64,000 nucleotides of DNA from an uncultured Flavobacteriaceae bacterium (GCA_947488435.1 CANKZG010000001.1:1-64000), one strand, 5' to 3'. Shown: positions 1 through 9,584, numbered from the stretch's first letter. Made by a program: numbers and translations. The notes: generated by a model from the letters alone, not told the origin.

Positions 1-108
1 ACCGTTTCCAATATTATTCAAACGCTGTCTATCAATATTTCAATGAACTTATTCCTTTTATTCTATTCGCAATTAACTCATCATCACATATCTTACTACC
101 CCCAATTG
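1..108 (-). other. Transcribed leader, possibly of an rRNA operon (off-window)
   Basis: Downstream of the promoter at 115-145 there is about 100 bases with no start codon followed by a convincing reading frame. At 48-23 (minus) lies GTTCATTGAAATATTGATAG, which resembles the GTTCATTGACATATTG-type element I recall from leaders and spacers of flavobacterial rRNA operons. That similarity is from memory, so the rRNA assignment is inference; a leader of another gene remains possible. Confidence 0.35.
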
Positions 109-114
109 CGGGTG

Positions 115-145
115 CAAATATATAACCCTTTTTTTAACCCACCAA
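115..145 (-). promoter_or_regulatory. Bacteroidota-type promoter firing toward the left edge
   Basis: On the minus strand a TTG at 143-145 is followed by exactly 20 bases and then TATATTTG (122-115), a full match to the Bacteroidota -33/-7 consensus (TTG, TAnnTTTG). Transcription would start near 108 and leave the window. The porin gene at 175 is on the same strand but ends before it, so the promoter serves something to the left. Confidence 0.7.
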
Positions 146-174
146 TAGATGAATCAAAAAAAAATTCAGAAAAA

Positions 175-2175
175 TTATGAAAAGAAATTCCAGACCAATC
201 CAAAACGGATTACAAAATCTCTAAAGGGGTAATCTGGAGCAGAATAGAAGTCAAATCCTGAAAAAGAAGAATTGAAATGTTCTGCCTTTAAAAAGATTCT
301 TGTTTGCTTAACTTTAGCATTTATAAAGAAATCCAAAAGTGGAAATCCTCCAAATTCTTCTGCATTTTGAATATAAAATTCTCCCAATAAAGGATTATAA
401 GCATTCTGATTATATGAAGTAAAATATTTTAATGTAATACCAGTTTGCACAAACATAGCCTTATTAAAAACCTCTTTTGAAAAATATAGGGTATTCCTAG
501 TAACAATTTCAGGTACGTTCAGCACCTCATTGGTCTGGGATACATTCTGATACATTATCCTATTATTTAATCCAAAATTCCCAATCTTAAACTCCTTATT
601 GTAAACAACTTTTAGATGGTTTACACTATTTCCTTCCTGAAAAGGATTTACAAAAGCATTTTCAGTTCCTCGCTCAATAGGTCCTTGGGTTTCATCCAGC
701 CCGAAATATGTATAATTATCTAGAGTACTGTATTTAGCTGTAAGTGTTCCCCATTTTGGAGATATTAGTTGCGCTTGCAAACTACTAACTCTTTCTTGAT
801 CAAAGGTATCCGTATTTTGCCAATTGTAATTTGCATAATTATTCTGATACAATAGAAAATTAAAATCGGGAGCTCTGGATGATGAATGCAATTTTACATT
901 AAAACTCTCTCGGTCATTAAAAGCATAAGAAGCCTTAGCATCTATTATATCTCCAGTGAGGTCTCCCGAAATATTAAATGCCAAATTCCCCTCAATGACA
1001 AAACCTCCAATCTTTTTAGCATAAGAACCCCCTATAGCAATCTCCGTTCCCGTAAGTTGATTTTGTATCTCCTGTCCATCTTCCGTTATAAGAAGGCTAT
1101 TAAAAAAATAGTTATAATTATATGTATTTATGTACCCTTGTAACCTTCCGAGCGTTTTATTATAAAAGGTAATGTCTAACTTATTATAAAATGCTCTTAG
1201 ACGTGCATTGTTATCGATTCCGCTATTTTCATTCAGCAACTGACCAAAAAAATCACTCTGAGCATCCTGAATGAATTGATAGAATTTGGTTTCGTAATTA
1301 AATTCTTGCCCTAAGGTGAGTGATGTAGGTTTTACGCGTAGCGAATCGTTACGTTCCTGCACCAATTTGTATTGGTGATCAAAAAAATAGCGCTTCCCTA
1401 CCAGTCTGTTTTCAGCATCATCTAAAAAAACATCAATTCGGGAACGATCCCTAAAATCTCCCTCTTCATCGTCTTCAAACTGACTGCGATCTGCAATACC
1501 ACCATTTTCTATATTCTCAATATTTTGCCCTGCGTAATGCCCCCTAAACGTATAGCGATTATTTTTGGATTTATAACTTGCTGCAAATTTAAAGTTTCCA
1601 GATTCGGCCTGATTTTGGCTATATTTTCCTAAAGATCTAAATCCTTTGAAACCAATTGCTAGATTTAACTGTTGTGAGGTATTTAATGTTAATAGTGCAT
1701 CTAAGAGTTGTCCCTGTTCTAGGGTTGTTTTAAACATTAAATCTGAAGTTGGGGTAGGAACATCGTAGTAATAAATATCATCCAACTCCCAATACCCAAA
1801 ATGTTTTCCTCTAGCTCCTATTCCTGGGTATAGCGTACTTCTTTCAAAATTATATCCTAAGGTGGTATATGGCTGTCCTATATTAGATAATGGTAACAAC
1901 TCAAAATTGTCTTTTCGTAAATAATTATGTTTGTATTCTTTTTGAACGGTAAGCGTGGTATCCAAAAAGGTGGTATCCCGAGCGTAAGAAATAATTTTGT
2001 AATCTTTTATGGTGAGTTTACGTACGGTGTCTTTCCTTTTTTTTTGATTTAAAGAATTCACCTTACCAACCTCAGTAAAATTTTCTGGCCGATCTGGTTT
2101 TGCAGCCCCTTCTCTTTCCTGACCAAAAAACAAAGTGCTACTACAAAGGAGTAACACTAAAAGTAAATATCTCAT
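175..2175 (-). CDS. Putative porin (outer-membrane beta-barrel, Porin_10-like)
   Basis: A 666-residue protein with a signal peptide (about residues 1-18, ending FFGQ), a lysine-rich linker to about residue 60, and then a long run of alternating amphipathic strands rich in Asn, Tyr and Phe that ends in WNFFS, as expected for the last strand of an outer-membrane barrel. The motif around residues 100-140 (GYNFERSTLYPGIGARGKHF, then YYYDVPTPTSDLMFKT) matches the flavobacterial 'putative porin' family. Expected role is a channel or carrier in the outer membrane; the substrate is unknown. It has its own promoter (TACCTTTG at 2194-2201, minus) and a short leader. No neighbour on the same strand shares an operon with it. 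The family call is from recognition of the sequence; function is inference. Confidence 0.8.
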   Translation of the reverse strand: MRYLLLVLLLCSSTLFFGQEREGAAKPDRPENFTEVGKVNSLNQKKRKDTVRKLTIKDYKIISYARDTTFLDTTLTVQKEYKHNYLRKDNFELLPLSNIGQPYTTLGYNFERSTLYPGIGARGKHFGYWELDDIYYYDVPTPTSDLMFKTTLEQGQLLDALLTLNTSQQLNLAIGFKGFRSLGKYSQNQAESGNFKFAASYKSKNNRYTFRGHYAGQNIENIENGGIADRSQFEDDEEGDFRDRSRIDVFLDDAENRLVGKRYFFDHQYKLVQERNDSLRVKPTSLTLGQEFNYETKFYQFIQDAQSDFFGQLLNENSGIDNNARLRAFYNKLDITFYNKTLGRLQGYINTYNYNYFFNSLLITEDGQEIQNQLTGTEIAIGGSYAKKIGGFVIEGNLAFNISGDLTGDIIDAKASYAFNDRESFNVKLHSSSRAPDFNFLLYQNNYANYNWQNTDTFDQERVSSLQAQLISPKWGTLTAKYSTLDNYTYFGLDETQGPIERGTENAFVNPFQEGNSVNHLKVVYNKEFKIGNFGLNNRIMYQNVSQTNEVLNVPEIVTRNTLYFSKEVFNKAMFVQTGITLKYFTSYNQNAYNPLLGEFYIQNAEEFGGFPLLDFFINAKVKQTRIFLKAEHFNSSFSGFDFYSAPDYPFRDFVIRFGLVWNFFS

Positions 2176-2193
2176 TATATCTGTTTACAGAAA

Positions 2194-2201
2194 CAAAGGT
2201 A
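2194..2201 (-). promoter_or_regulatory. -7 element of the porin promoter
   Basis: TACCTTTG on the minus strand fits TAnnTTTG and lies 18 bases before the porin start codon, so the leader would be very short. No clear TTG stands 19-20 bases upstream. Confidence 0.5.
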
Positions 2202-2380
2202 AAATTTTTTGTTCGTAATAAAATGTGAAAGTTTCGGTTGCGTTTTTCGACTTTCTTAAGAAGGATAGATTAGTGCAAAACATTGATACAATCTTAATTT
2301 CAAGGGGTTAAGCATGGGGATTATTGCGAAAAAAATTGAATATTCCTGTTTTTTTTATCATATTTACGAAAAAATTGCAA

Positions 2381-5300
2381 ATGATTAAAAAACTACTTTT
2401 TGTTTCTTTTCTATTCACCTCTTTTGCCTTTGGGCAACATATTGCAGGAACCCCTTGGATGGAGGAATTGAAAAAGAAAAATGGAACCCCTGGAAATTCT
2501 CAGGTAGAAAACTTTACTATTGATGAGATGCGAACCGCTTTTGATGCCTATTGGGCCGACGCAAAGATAGACCCACGTAAAAAAGGAAGCGGATTTAAAC
2601 AGTTTAAACGCTGGGAATACTATTGGCGGCACTTCGAAAATGCTGACGGTCATATTCCTACACCTAAAGAATATTGGCAAGCATATCAAAATAAGGTATT
2701 CAATTCCGCCACTCCAAATCCAACTAGTCAATGGACTTCTGTAGGGCCTTTTGAAGCGAATGTTACCTCAGGGCGACTTCCTGGTTTAGGAAGAATAAAC
2801 ACCATTATTGTTGATCCCAATGACGATGATACTTGGTATGCTGGAGCTCCAGCAGGTGGCGTCTGGAAATCTATTGATGCCGGAGATACCTGGACCAATT
2901 TATTTGATGACTTTCCGCAGATAGGGGTGTCAGGCATTGCGATTGATCCTAATGATTCAAACATCGTATATATTACAACGGGTGATGATGATGCAGGAGA
3001 TTCCTACAGCATAGGCGTCTTTAAATCTTTAGATGGGGGACAAACTTGGAATCAAACGGGGTTAAATCCCGATAATAGTACTCCTAATTTATTAATGAAT
3101 GAAATCTTTTTGGATCCGGCAGATTCCAATATCGTATGGGTAGGTACGTCCGCAGGATTACACAAATCAACGGATGGGGGAGATACATTCACAAGAGTGT
3201 TAAACCGAAACGTCCGTGATTTTCGTCTTAAACCTGGTGATGGAAATACGGTATATGCAGTTTCCACATCTGAATATTTCAAGACCACTGACGGGGAGAA
3301 CTTTGTAGAAATTACAGATAATCTGCCTGGAACTTCCGGACGACAAGTTTTGGCGGTAACTCCTGCTGATCCCGAAGTGGTATACTTATTAACAGCGCAA
3401 ACCGGTGCTAATAATTTTGCTTACCAAGGCTTATTTCGTTCTGATGATAGTGGAGAAACCTTTACAGAAAGTCCTAATACTTTTGATATTTTTGAATCAA
3501 ATCAAGCATTCTTCGACTTTACAATAGAAGCTTCTCCTACAAACGCCAATGAAATTTTCACCGGAGTCCTTGATATCTATAGAAGTACAAATGGTGGAGA
3601 TTCTTTTACTGAGGTAAATAACTGGAATATCCCTAATCAAGCTTACACACATGCCGATATTCATACTTTACGGTTTTTTGGAAATAGATTATTTGCCTGT
3701 ACGGATGGAGGCCTTTATCTTTCTGAAGATAATGGCGTCAATTTTACCAACAGAACTAATGGTTTAATAACTTCTCAATTCTATCGAATCTCTGTTGCCA
3801 ATGGGGATCCTACTAGAATTGCCGGAGGAACGCAAGACAATGCCGGCTGGAGGTTAAGTAATGGCGATTGGCGATTGTATACTACTGGAGATGGAATGGA
3901 CTATGAAATAGATCCAAATAATCCTGATTTAATCTATGGGTTTATTCAATTGGGACGAGCTCTTATTATTACTAGCAATAATGGAGGATCTATTGGTTTT
4001 GTAAATCAACCTCAGGATGAAAATGGCAATGATATCGATGGCAACTGGATTACTCCACTTGCCGTTGGAGGGGATGGACAAGTATATGCAGGTTATGATG
4101 CCGTATATCGCTTAGAAGGCAATCAACTTGTCCGACATTCAAATGATTTTGGAACTGGAAACATTGAAGATATCGAAGTGGATCCCAACAATCCACAGAT
4201 CATTTATGCCGCAGAAAATGATTTTATTTTCAGAAGTGTTGATGGAGGTGCAAATTTTTCAGCTTTAGTGCGCTTAGATGCTCAGATTTCCAGTTTTACA
4301 ATTAATCCTAACGATACTAATATTTTATACGCAACTACTTCCAATCGCGTAGGGATACGGCAAAGTTTTCAGCAAGCTGGACGCGGGGTCTTTAAAATCA
4401 CTATTAATGGTGATAATGCCATAGAAGAAGAAATCACCGGTAATATCCCAACAGATCAAGCCTTTTTCTCCATTGTTGCACAAGGACGTGATTCTAATAA
4501 TCCAGTTTATGTGGGCACAAGTTTTGGTGTCTATCGAATAGATGATACACTTACGGAATGGGAAGAATATTTTACAGACCTACCAACTGTTGCAGTTAGT
4601 GATCTTGAAATCAGTTTAGATCAAGGTATTATTACCGCAGCTACCTACGGTAGAGGGATCTGGCAATCACCTATTCCCATTCAAATACCTGATAATGATC
4701 TTAGTTTAACTTCCGTTTCACCCAGTACCAATACCATTCTTTGTGGGGAAATCATTCCAGAAATTGTTGTAGAAAACAACGGCACTAACGTCGTTACTGA
4801 GGTTGAAGTTACTTTTAGTATCAATGGAGGTTCCGATAGCACTTTTAATGCAGCAGTAAATCTTAACAATGGAGAAACCGCAACAATTCCATTGCCTGCT
4901 TTGGATCCAGCTTTATCAGGTTTGATTGGTCTAAATGTTAGTGCTACTATAGCCAATGATAGTTTTTCGACCAACAATTCGGGAACGACCACTTTTTTTG
5001 CCAATGATTTTGGCCAAGGAGATGCCATAAATGACTTTGAAGGACCTGATGACGATTTAATTACATTTAATAGTGCTGACACCAATAATAGTGTTTGGGA
5101 AAGAGGTGTGCCCACTGGCACAGTGCTTGGACAGGCAGCTTCCGGAACGCAGGTTTATGGTACCAATTTGGATGGCAACCACCCGGATGGTACTATAAGC
5201 TTTTTAGTGAGCGAATGTTATGAGCTCTCTTCGATTTTAGCTCCAGTATTGCGCTTTAATATGGCTTTTGAACTGGAACAAAATTTTGATATCCTTTTTG

Positions 5301-6661
5301 TTGAGTACTCTACAGATAGTGGGTCTTCATGGAATTTATTGGGCAGCATGGATAGCCAACCCAATTGGTACAATAGCAATCGCACCAACGCCAGTTCAGG
5401 AGGTGCTAACGATTGTCAAAATTGCCCGGGAGGACAATGGACAGGTACAGAAGCTACCTTTACCGAATATGCGTACGATTTTGAAGCAAATGCCGGATTA
5501 GGAGAAACTGATTTAACGAATGAACCAAACGTCATTTTTAGATTGGTATTTCAATCGGATGCCAACGTAAATGAAGAAGGGGTGGTGATCGATGATTTTG
5601 TTGTTGCTGGTTTTCAGGATGATGATGATGATGACAACGATGGTATTTTAGATGTTGATGATAACTGTCCTTTGATCGGAAATGCAGATCAAGCTGATAA
5701 CGACAATGACGGTATAGGGGATGTTTGTGATGAAGATGATGATAATGATGGTGTTTTAGACATTGATGATAATTGTCCTTTAACCGCAAACGCCAATCAA
5801 GCCGACGGTGACGGTGACGGTATCGGTGATGTTTGTGATATGGATGCCGATAATGATGGTGTACCTAATAATTTAGATCTGTGCCCTGACACTCCTGCAA
5901 ATGCTGTAGTGGATGTAGATGGTTGTCCGGTATTTACTTTGCCAGCAAACAACTTTCAGGTGCTGACCATTGGCGAATCCTGCATCAACAATGAAAATGG
6001 AATGGTAGAAATTACTGCGGCGGCTGATTTAAATTATACAGGTATTTTAACCAATACGGATGGTAGTGTCTCACTTTCCGAAGATTTCACTAGCACTGCG
6101 CAGTTCGAAAATTTATCGGCTGGTAATTATACGTTGTGTATTACTGTAGCAGGACAACCGGAATACGAAAACTGTTTAGATGTCACTATCACAGAACCGC
6201 AGTTGTTATCTGTGTTTTCAGAGATAAATTCGCTTAACAATGCCGTAAGTCTTACGTTATCGGGTGGGTTTAATTATACCATAACACTCAATGGTGAGAT
6301 TTTTAACACCTCTGAAAGTGAAATAACACTGCCACTGTCTAAAGTACAGAATACACTTCAAGTAAGAGCAGATCGGGATTGTCAAGGTGTGTTTAACCAA
6401 ACCATATTTGTTAATCCGGAAATATACATATACCCAAATCCAGTTTCTTCTGGAAATCTTAATGTTTTGATTGGCGATGATGCTCCAAATTCTGTGGAAC
6501 TGTCTTTATTTACACTGGAAGGTATTGCCGTTTTCAGTAAAACATTTAACGTTGTTAATGGTGAAGTTCAATTTAATGCAGATAGCCTTGTAAATGGGGT
6601 TTATCTCTTAAATGTAAAAACCGATGATGCCCTATTAACTTACAAAATTATTAAACGATGA
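2381..6661 (+). CDS. Large T9SS-secreted sortilin/BNR-repeat protein with thrombospondin type 3 repeats
   Basis: A 1426-residue secreted protein. The start used is the ATG at 2381, giving a clean signal peptide (MIKKLLFVSFLFTSFAFG); an upstream TTG in frame would put charged residues before it. Residues about 80-765 hold repeated BNR/sortilin motifs (GGVWKSIDAGDTW, VFKSLDGGQTWNQTG, GLHKSTDGGDTF), a beta-propeller architecture. About 770-870 resembles a CARDB adhesion domain. About 1080-1183 carries acidic thrombospondin type 3 calcium-binding repeats (DDNDGILDVDDNCP and copies). The last 80 residues are a type A sorting domain of the type IX secretion system (IYPNPVSSGNLNV ... GVYLLNVKTDDALLTYKIIK). 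Together these show a large protein exported by T9SS and held at or released from the cell surface. Enzyme activity is not evident. Its stop overlaps the start of the next gene (ATGA). Confidence 0.88.
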   Translation: MIKKLLFVSFLFTSFAFGQHIAGTPWMEELKKKNGTPGNSQVENFTIDEMRTAFDAYWADAKIDPRKKGSGFKQFKRWEYYWRHFENADGHIPTPKEYWQAYQNKVFNSATPNPTSQWTSVGPFEANVTSGRLPGLGRINTIIVDPNDDDTWYAGAPAGGVWKSIDAGDTWTNLFDDFPQIGVSGIAIDPNDSNIVYITTGDDDAGDSYSIGVFKSLDGGQTWNQTGLNPDNSTPNLLMNEIFLDPADSNIVWVGTSAGLHKSTDGGDTFTRVLNRNVRDFRLKPGDGNTVYAVSTSEYFKTTDGENFVEITDNLPGTSGRQVLAVTPADPEVVYLLTAQTGANNFAYQGLFRSDDSGETFTESPNTFDIFESNQAFFDFTIEASPTNANEIFTGVLDIYRSTNGGDSFTEVNNWNIPNQAYTHADIHTLRFFGNRLFACTDGGLYLSEDNGVNFTNRTNGLITSQFYRISVANGDPTRIAGGTQDNAGWRLSNGDWRLYTTGDGMDYEIDPNNPDLIYGFIQLGRALIITSNNGGSIGFVNQPQDENGNDIDGNWITPLAVGGDGQVYAGYDAVYRLEGNQLVRHSNDFGTGNIEDIEVDPNNPQIIYAAENDFIFRSVDGGANFSALVRLDAQISSFTINPNDTNILYATTSNRVGIRQSFQQAGRGVFKITINGDNAIEEEITGNIPTDQAFFSIVAQGRDSNNPVYVGTSFGVYRIDDTLTEWEEYFTDLPTVAVSDLEISLDQGIITAATYGRGIWQSPIPIQIPDNDLSLTSVSPSTNTILCGEIIPEIVVENNGTNVVTEVEVTFSINGGSDSTFNAAVNLNNGETATIPLPALDPALSGLIGLNVSATIANDSFSTNNSGTTTFFANDFGQGDAINDFEGPDDDLITFNSADTNNSVWERGVPTGTVLGQAASGTQVYGTNLDGNHPDGTISFLVSECYELSSILAPVLRFNMAFELEQNFDILFVEYSTDSGSSWNLLGSMDSQPNWYNSNRTNASSGGANDCQNCPGGQWTGTEATFTEYAYDFEANAGLGETDLTNEPNVIFRLVFQSDANVNEEGVVIDDFVVAGFQDDDDDDNDGILDVDDNCPLIGNADQADNDNDGIGDVCDEDDDNDGVLDIDDNCPLTANANQADGDGDGIGDVCDMDADNDGVPNNLDLCPDTPANAVVDVDGCPVFTLPANNFQVLTIGESCINNENGMVEITAAADLNYTGILTNTDGSVSLSEDFTSTAQFENLSAGNYTLCITVAGQPEYENCLDVTITEPQLLSVFSEINSLNNAVSLTLSGGFNYTITLNGEIFNTSESEITLPLSKVQNTLQVRADRDCQGVFNQTIFVNPEIYIYPNPVSSGNLNVLIGDDAPNSVELSLFTLEGIAVFSKTFNVVNGEVQFNADSLVNGVYLLNVKTDDALLTYKIIKR

Positions 6662-7377
6662 AATTAAAATATATAACTCTTCTTTGCTTTATTTCTGCAT
6701 TTGTACTGTCGTGTGGCGGCGGTGATTCTGGTGGTGGTAGCACGCCTCCTACTCCTCCACCTCCACCTCCAGTAGCTGCACCTTCTGCGGCTACCTTAAT
6801 TTTTCCTGAGGATAATACCGAATGTAACATCAGTGATGTCTTAAGTGATACGCAAAGTACCGTTACTTTTCAATGGAATGCTTCTGAAAACACCGACACA
6901 TATGAAGTTCAAGTGCGTAATTTGAATTCAAATAATACGCTTACGGCTTTTTCAAACACTACTGAAGTTCCGATTACTATTGAACGAGGTACGCCTTATG
7001 AATGGTCTGTGATATCCAGTGCAAATGGTACAAATGAAACTGCAACAAGCACTGCTTTTCGTTTTTTTAACGAAGGTCCAGGTATCGAAAATTATGCTCC
7101 ATTTCCAGCAGATGTTATAGCTCCCGCTCGAGGATCTACAGTTCCGGTGGGTACAGTTTCGCTGCAATGGCTTGGTGGAGATATTGATGATGACATTACC
7201 GGTTTTGAAATATTATTCGGAACGGATAGTGATCCTACAAATTCTATCGGCTCTACTACCGATGCAATGATAGATGTTGATGTTATGGCCAACACCGTTT
7301 ACTTTTGGAGAGTGATTTCCACAGACGGTGCAAACAATGCTTCTACTTCTGAAATTTTTGAATTTAGAACGGAATAA
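6658..7377 (+). CDS. Surface lipoprotein with fibronectin-like repeats, coupled to the T9SS protein
   Basis: A 239-residue lipoprotein: hydrophobic leader, lipobox VLSC and a Gly-rich CGGGDSGGG segment of the kind linked to surface export of lipoproteins in Bacteroidota, then a proline stretch of six Pro. Two beta-sandwich modules follow (about 50-135 and 150-239), each with the fibronectin III-like pattern ... VTFQWNASENTDTYEVQV ... PYEWSV and VSLQWLGGDIDD ... VYFWRVIS. The start codon overlaps the stop of the preceding T9SS protein by ATGA, so the two are translationally coupled and probably work together at the surface. A specific function is not recognisable. Confidence 0.75.
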   Translation: MKLKYITLLCFISAFVLSCGGGDSGGGSTPPTPPPPPPVAAPSAATLIFPEDNTECNISDVLSDTQSTVTFQWNASENTDTYEVQVRNLNSNNTLTAFSNTTEVPITIERGTPYEWSVISSANGTNETATSTAFRFFNEGPGIENYAPFPADVIAPARGSTVPVGTVSLQWLGGDIDDDITGFEILFGTDSDPTNSIGSTTDAMIDVDVMANTVYFWRVISTDGANNASTSEIFEFRTE

Positions 7378-7507
7378 AATTTAATCACAAATTGCCTGTA
7401 TTGAATTCTATTATGTAACAATTATATCCTTAATTGTTTCCTAAAATTCTATTACGGAACAGTATTTGATATTATCTTTATATCTCCAAATAAAAACAAT
7501 ATTTTCT

Positions 7508-8185
7508 ATGAAAACATTAAAAAATTGCCTTTCCATTCTTGCAATACTGGCACTTACATCTTCGGTAGCTCAGACAGTATCTGTGGATTTACCTTCAAAC
7601 TATATTAGAGATAATATTTTGGGGAATAATGACTTACCAGTTGATGTGCAAGGCACTCCATACGCAACAGAAAGTTTCGTTATTGGTAGAGTAAGTATCA
7701 ATAAGGATTCTTACAGTAGCTTATTGCGTTATAATGCTTATTTAGATGAAATTCAGGTTAAAGAAGCTGAAGATAAAATAATAAGTCTATTAAAAAGAGA
7801 TTATATCTCCGCTAAGATTGGAAATAAAACTTATGCTATCCATAGTTATAAAAGTGGAAAAGAAGCTATTAGACGAGGTTATTTTGTTGAATTGAACGAA
7901 GGAGCCACAAAACTTATTCTTAGAGAGCGAAAAGAGTTTGTAAAAGGACAACAGGCTTCTTCTGCGTATAAAAATGACACCCCGTCTAGACTGGTGGATA
8001 AAAGAGCATATTACCTACAAGAAGGTGACAACCCGGCTCAACTTATTAAATTAAGTAAAAAGTCGATTTTACCGTTACTTAAAGCCCATCAGGACGAAGC
8101 TAGTGCTTATGTATCTGAAAACAAGTTAAAACTTAAAAAAGAAGCTGAAATCATTCAGTTATTAAACTATTACAACAACTTGTAA
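7508..8185 (+). CDS. Conserved secreted protein of unknown function
   Basis: A 225-residue protein with a signal peptide (MKTLKNCLSILAILALTSSVAQ). The ATG at 7508 was chosen because an upstream in-frame ATG (7466) would place 14 extra residues before the signal peptide. The mature part is rich in Lys, Tyr and Leu and mixes beta and helical stretches (residues about 55-140), followed by a Lys-rich helical tail (LKLKKEAEIIQLLNYY). I recognise no domain. A strong terminator follows at 8208-8237, so the gene ends its transcription unit. Confidence 0.65.
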   Translation: MKTLKNCLSILAILALTSSVAQTVSVDLPSNYIRDNILGNNDLPVDVQGTPYATESFVIGRVSINKDSYSSLLRYNAYLDEIQVKEAEDKIISLLKRDYISAKIGNKTYAIHSYKSGKEAIRRGYFVELNEGATKLILRERKEFVKGQQASSAYKNDTPSRLVDKRAYYLQEGDNPAQLIKLSKKSILPLLKAHQDEASAYVSENKLKLKKEAEIIQLLNYYNNL

Positions 8186-8207
8186 TAAAGAATAATTACA
8201 ATTGCTG

Positions 8208-8237
8208 AAAAAGGGAGCTTATAAGCTCCCTTTTTTT
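8208..8237 (+). terminator. Rho-independent terminator
   Basis: Perfect inverted repeat AAGGGAGCTTATAAGCTCCC followed by seven T, 20 bases after the stop of the preceding gene. Confidence 0.9.
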
Positions 8238-8672
8238 ATCTCTATATTTTGTTGGATCTTAATCCATAATAAAACTGCGGTACCAATTATTTAATTCATT
8301 CGCATTAGCTCTACAATCCTCTCGCGCATTCAACTTATTCATCTTTATTGTGAAACCAGAAGAATCCTAATTATTGGACGAGAGATAGTTATGTGTCTTT
8401 AACTAATTATAACAGCAATATTATTGCTGATCTTTATTTATAGTAAGGTAACTTCACTGTAATTATATGATATTATCTGTTTACTGGTAAACAGAATACT
8501 ATTCATTCACTAATCACATTCTTATCGCACATTTATCATAGCATAATACATAATTGCTACTAATAAACACCGTAACAGTCTATACTATTATTCTTTAACG
8601 TCTTAACTTAACATCGGCGTATGAGATTAGACTCAGAGGTCTAGCACATATCTACCTGGGAAGTTCTAAAAC
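8238..8672. other. Non-coding gap between convergent units
   Basis: About 435 bases with no supported reading frame on either strand. The only structure seen is a 9-bp inverted repeat at 8476-8495 (listed separately). The stretch has many stops in all frames and could be decayed sequence or hold an unrecognised small RNA. Confidence 0.5.
8476..8495. promoter_or_regulatory. Inverted repeat TCTGTTTAC-TG-GTAAACAGA
   Basis: Two perfect 9-bp arms separated by TG. This size suits a dimeric DNA-binding protein better than a terminator, since no T-run follows. It lies in a gap between convergent genes, where an operator has no obvious promoter to control. Confidence 0.3.
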
Positions 8673-8702
8673 AAAAAAATCGGGACATAAGTCCCGATTT
8701 TT
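8673..8702 (-). terminator. Terminator of the SusCD operon (bidirectional shape)
   Basis: AATCGGGACATAAGTCCCGA-type hairpin with a run of seven T on the minus-strand side and five T on the plus side. It lies 43 bases past the stop of the lipoprotein that closes the operon. Confidence 0.88.
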
Positions 8703-8744
8703 CAATCTTATTACTAATATATTCTTTAAAGAATACTATTACTA

Positions 8745-9566
8745 TTAGAGTCTTGTAAATGTATAAGACGCTTGTACTGGTCCTCCTCCACAATCAGAAT
8801 CTACATTATCTGTTAGATTAATAGTGAATGAAGAATCGTCAAAAGAATCATAAACACCGTTCATTCCACTTGGAGGTCCGATAACCAAGTTAACATCGTT
8901 TCCACCACATCCTACTTCAGCATCAAAACGTGGAACTACCACTGTATTACATGTAAGTACAATAGTAAACTCTCTAGGAAATCTGTCATCTTCAAAATAG
9001 TCTGCAGTAAAGGTTCTGTTGAAACCATCAGCAGCTAACGTAACAACCGTACCAGTTGCACCGAACGTTCCAGCGCCAAATACGCCAGGAGCATCTACTG
9101 TAATTTCATAGTCTCCTGTAAAGAATGTTTCATCTACAGGACAAACTTGAAAGATATCTACGGTAAGTTGTCCTTCTGTAATTGCGTCAGCTCCTGGATC
9201 TATTTCTAAAACCAACTGCTCTGGTGCAATTTCCACACCGTTATCTACACCATCAATAGTTAAAACACCATTAAAAGTATTTGCTGGGATCGTAATAGAA
9301 CCAAAAGAGAATGAACCTGGGATCGCCGTGGTTAAATCAGCAACCATATTCACATTAAAAGTTCTATCCTGAGGTGACATTGTTGTGATATTTACTGGAA
9401 CATCAATCGTTCCGTCTCTATCTACAATCACTTGTAACGAAGTACTTGTAACCCCAAAGGATATTAGCGATTGTCCGTTTTCAGCATCTACTACTGGAAA
9501 TTCTTGATCATCACAAGAAACCAATACAATGGTAAAAACCAAACATAATAAAAATAATTTTTTCAT
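8745..9566 (-). CDS. Lipoprotein of the SusCD operon, Calx-beta-like N-terminal domain
   Basis: A 273-residue lipoprotein with lipobox VLVSC (Cys about 18). Residues about 35-135 have the look of a Calx-beta or BACON-type beta-sandwich (VPVNITTMSPQDRTFNV ... FSFGSITIPANTFNGVLTI). The C-terminal half has two further beta segments with paired Cys (CPVDETFFTGDYEITV ... CGGNDVNLVIGPP ... CGGGPVQASYTF). It is the third gene of a SusC-SusD-lipoprotein operon, 18 bases after susD, the usual place of a surface glycan- or peptide-binding lipoprotein (SusE/F-like). Ligand unknown; the binding role is inferred from position. Confidence 0.7.
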   Translation of the reverse strand: MKKLFLLCLVFTIVLVSCDDQEFPVVDAENGQSLISFGVTSTSLQVIVDRDGTIDVPVNITTMSPQDRTFNVNMVADLTTAIPGSFSFGSITIPANTFNGVLTIDGVDNGVEIAPEQLVLEIDPGADAITEGQLTVDIFQVCPVDETFFTGDYEITVDAPGVFGAGTFGATGTVVTLAADGFNRTFTADYFEDDRFPREFTIVLTCNTVVVPRFDAEVGCGGNDVNLVIGPPSGMNGVYDSFDDSSFTINLTDNVDSDCGGGPVQASYTFTRL

Positions 9567-9584
9567 ATCTATTTCTTTTTAAAA

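Noticed and set aside
886-1143. 85-codon frame inside the porin gene
   Set aside because: Antisense shadow of a well-supported gene with no family likeness or start signals.
2324-2380. Upstream TTG start that lengthens the T9SS protein by 19 residues
   Set aside because: It would put a second hydrophobic, basic stretch before a perfect signal peptide; the ATG at 2381 is far better.
5538-5789. His-rich open frame on the minus strand
   Set aside because: It is the antisense of the Asp-rich thrombospondin type 3 repeats; GAT codons read as ATC/CAT on the other strand.
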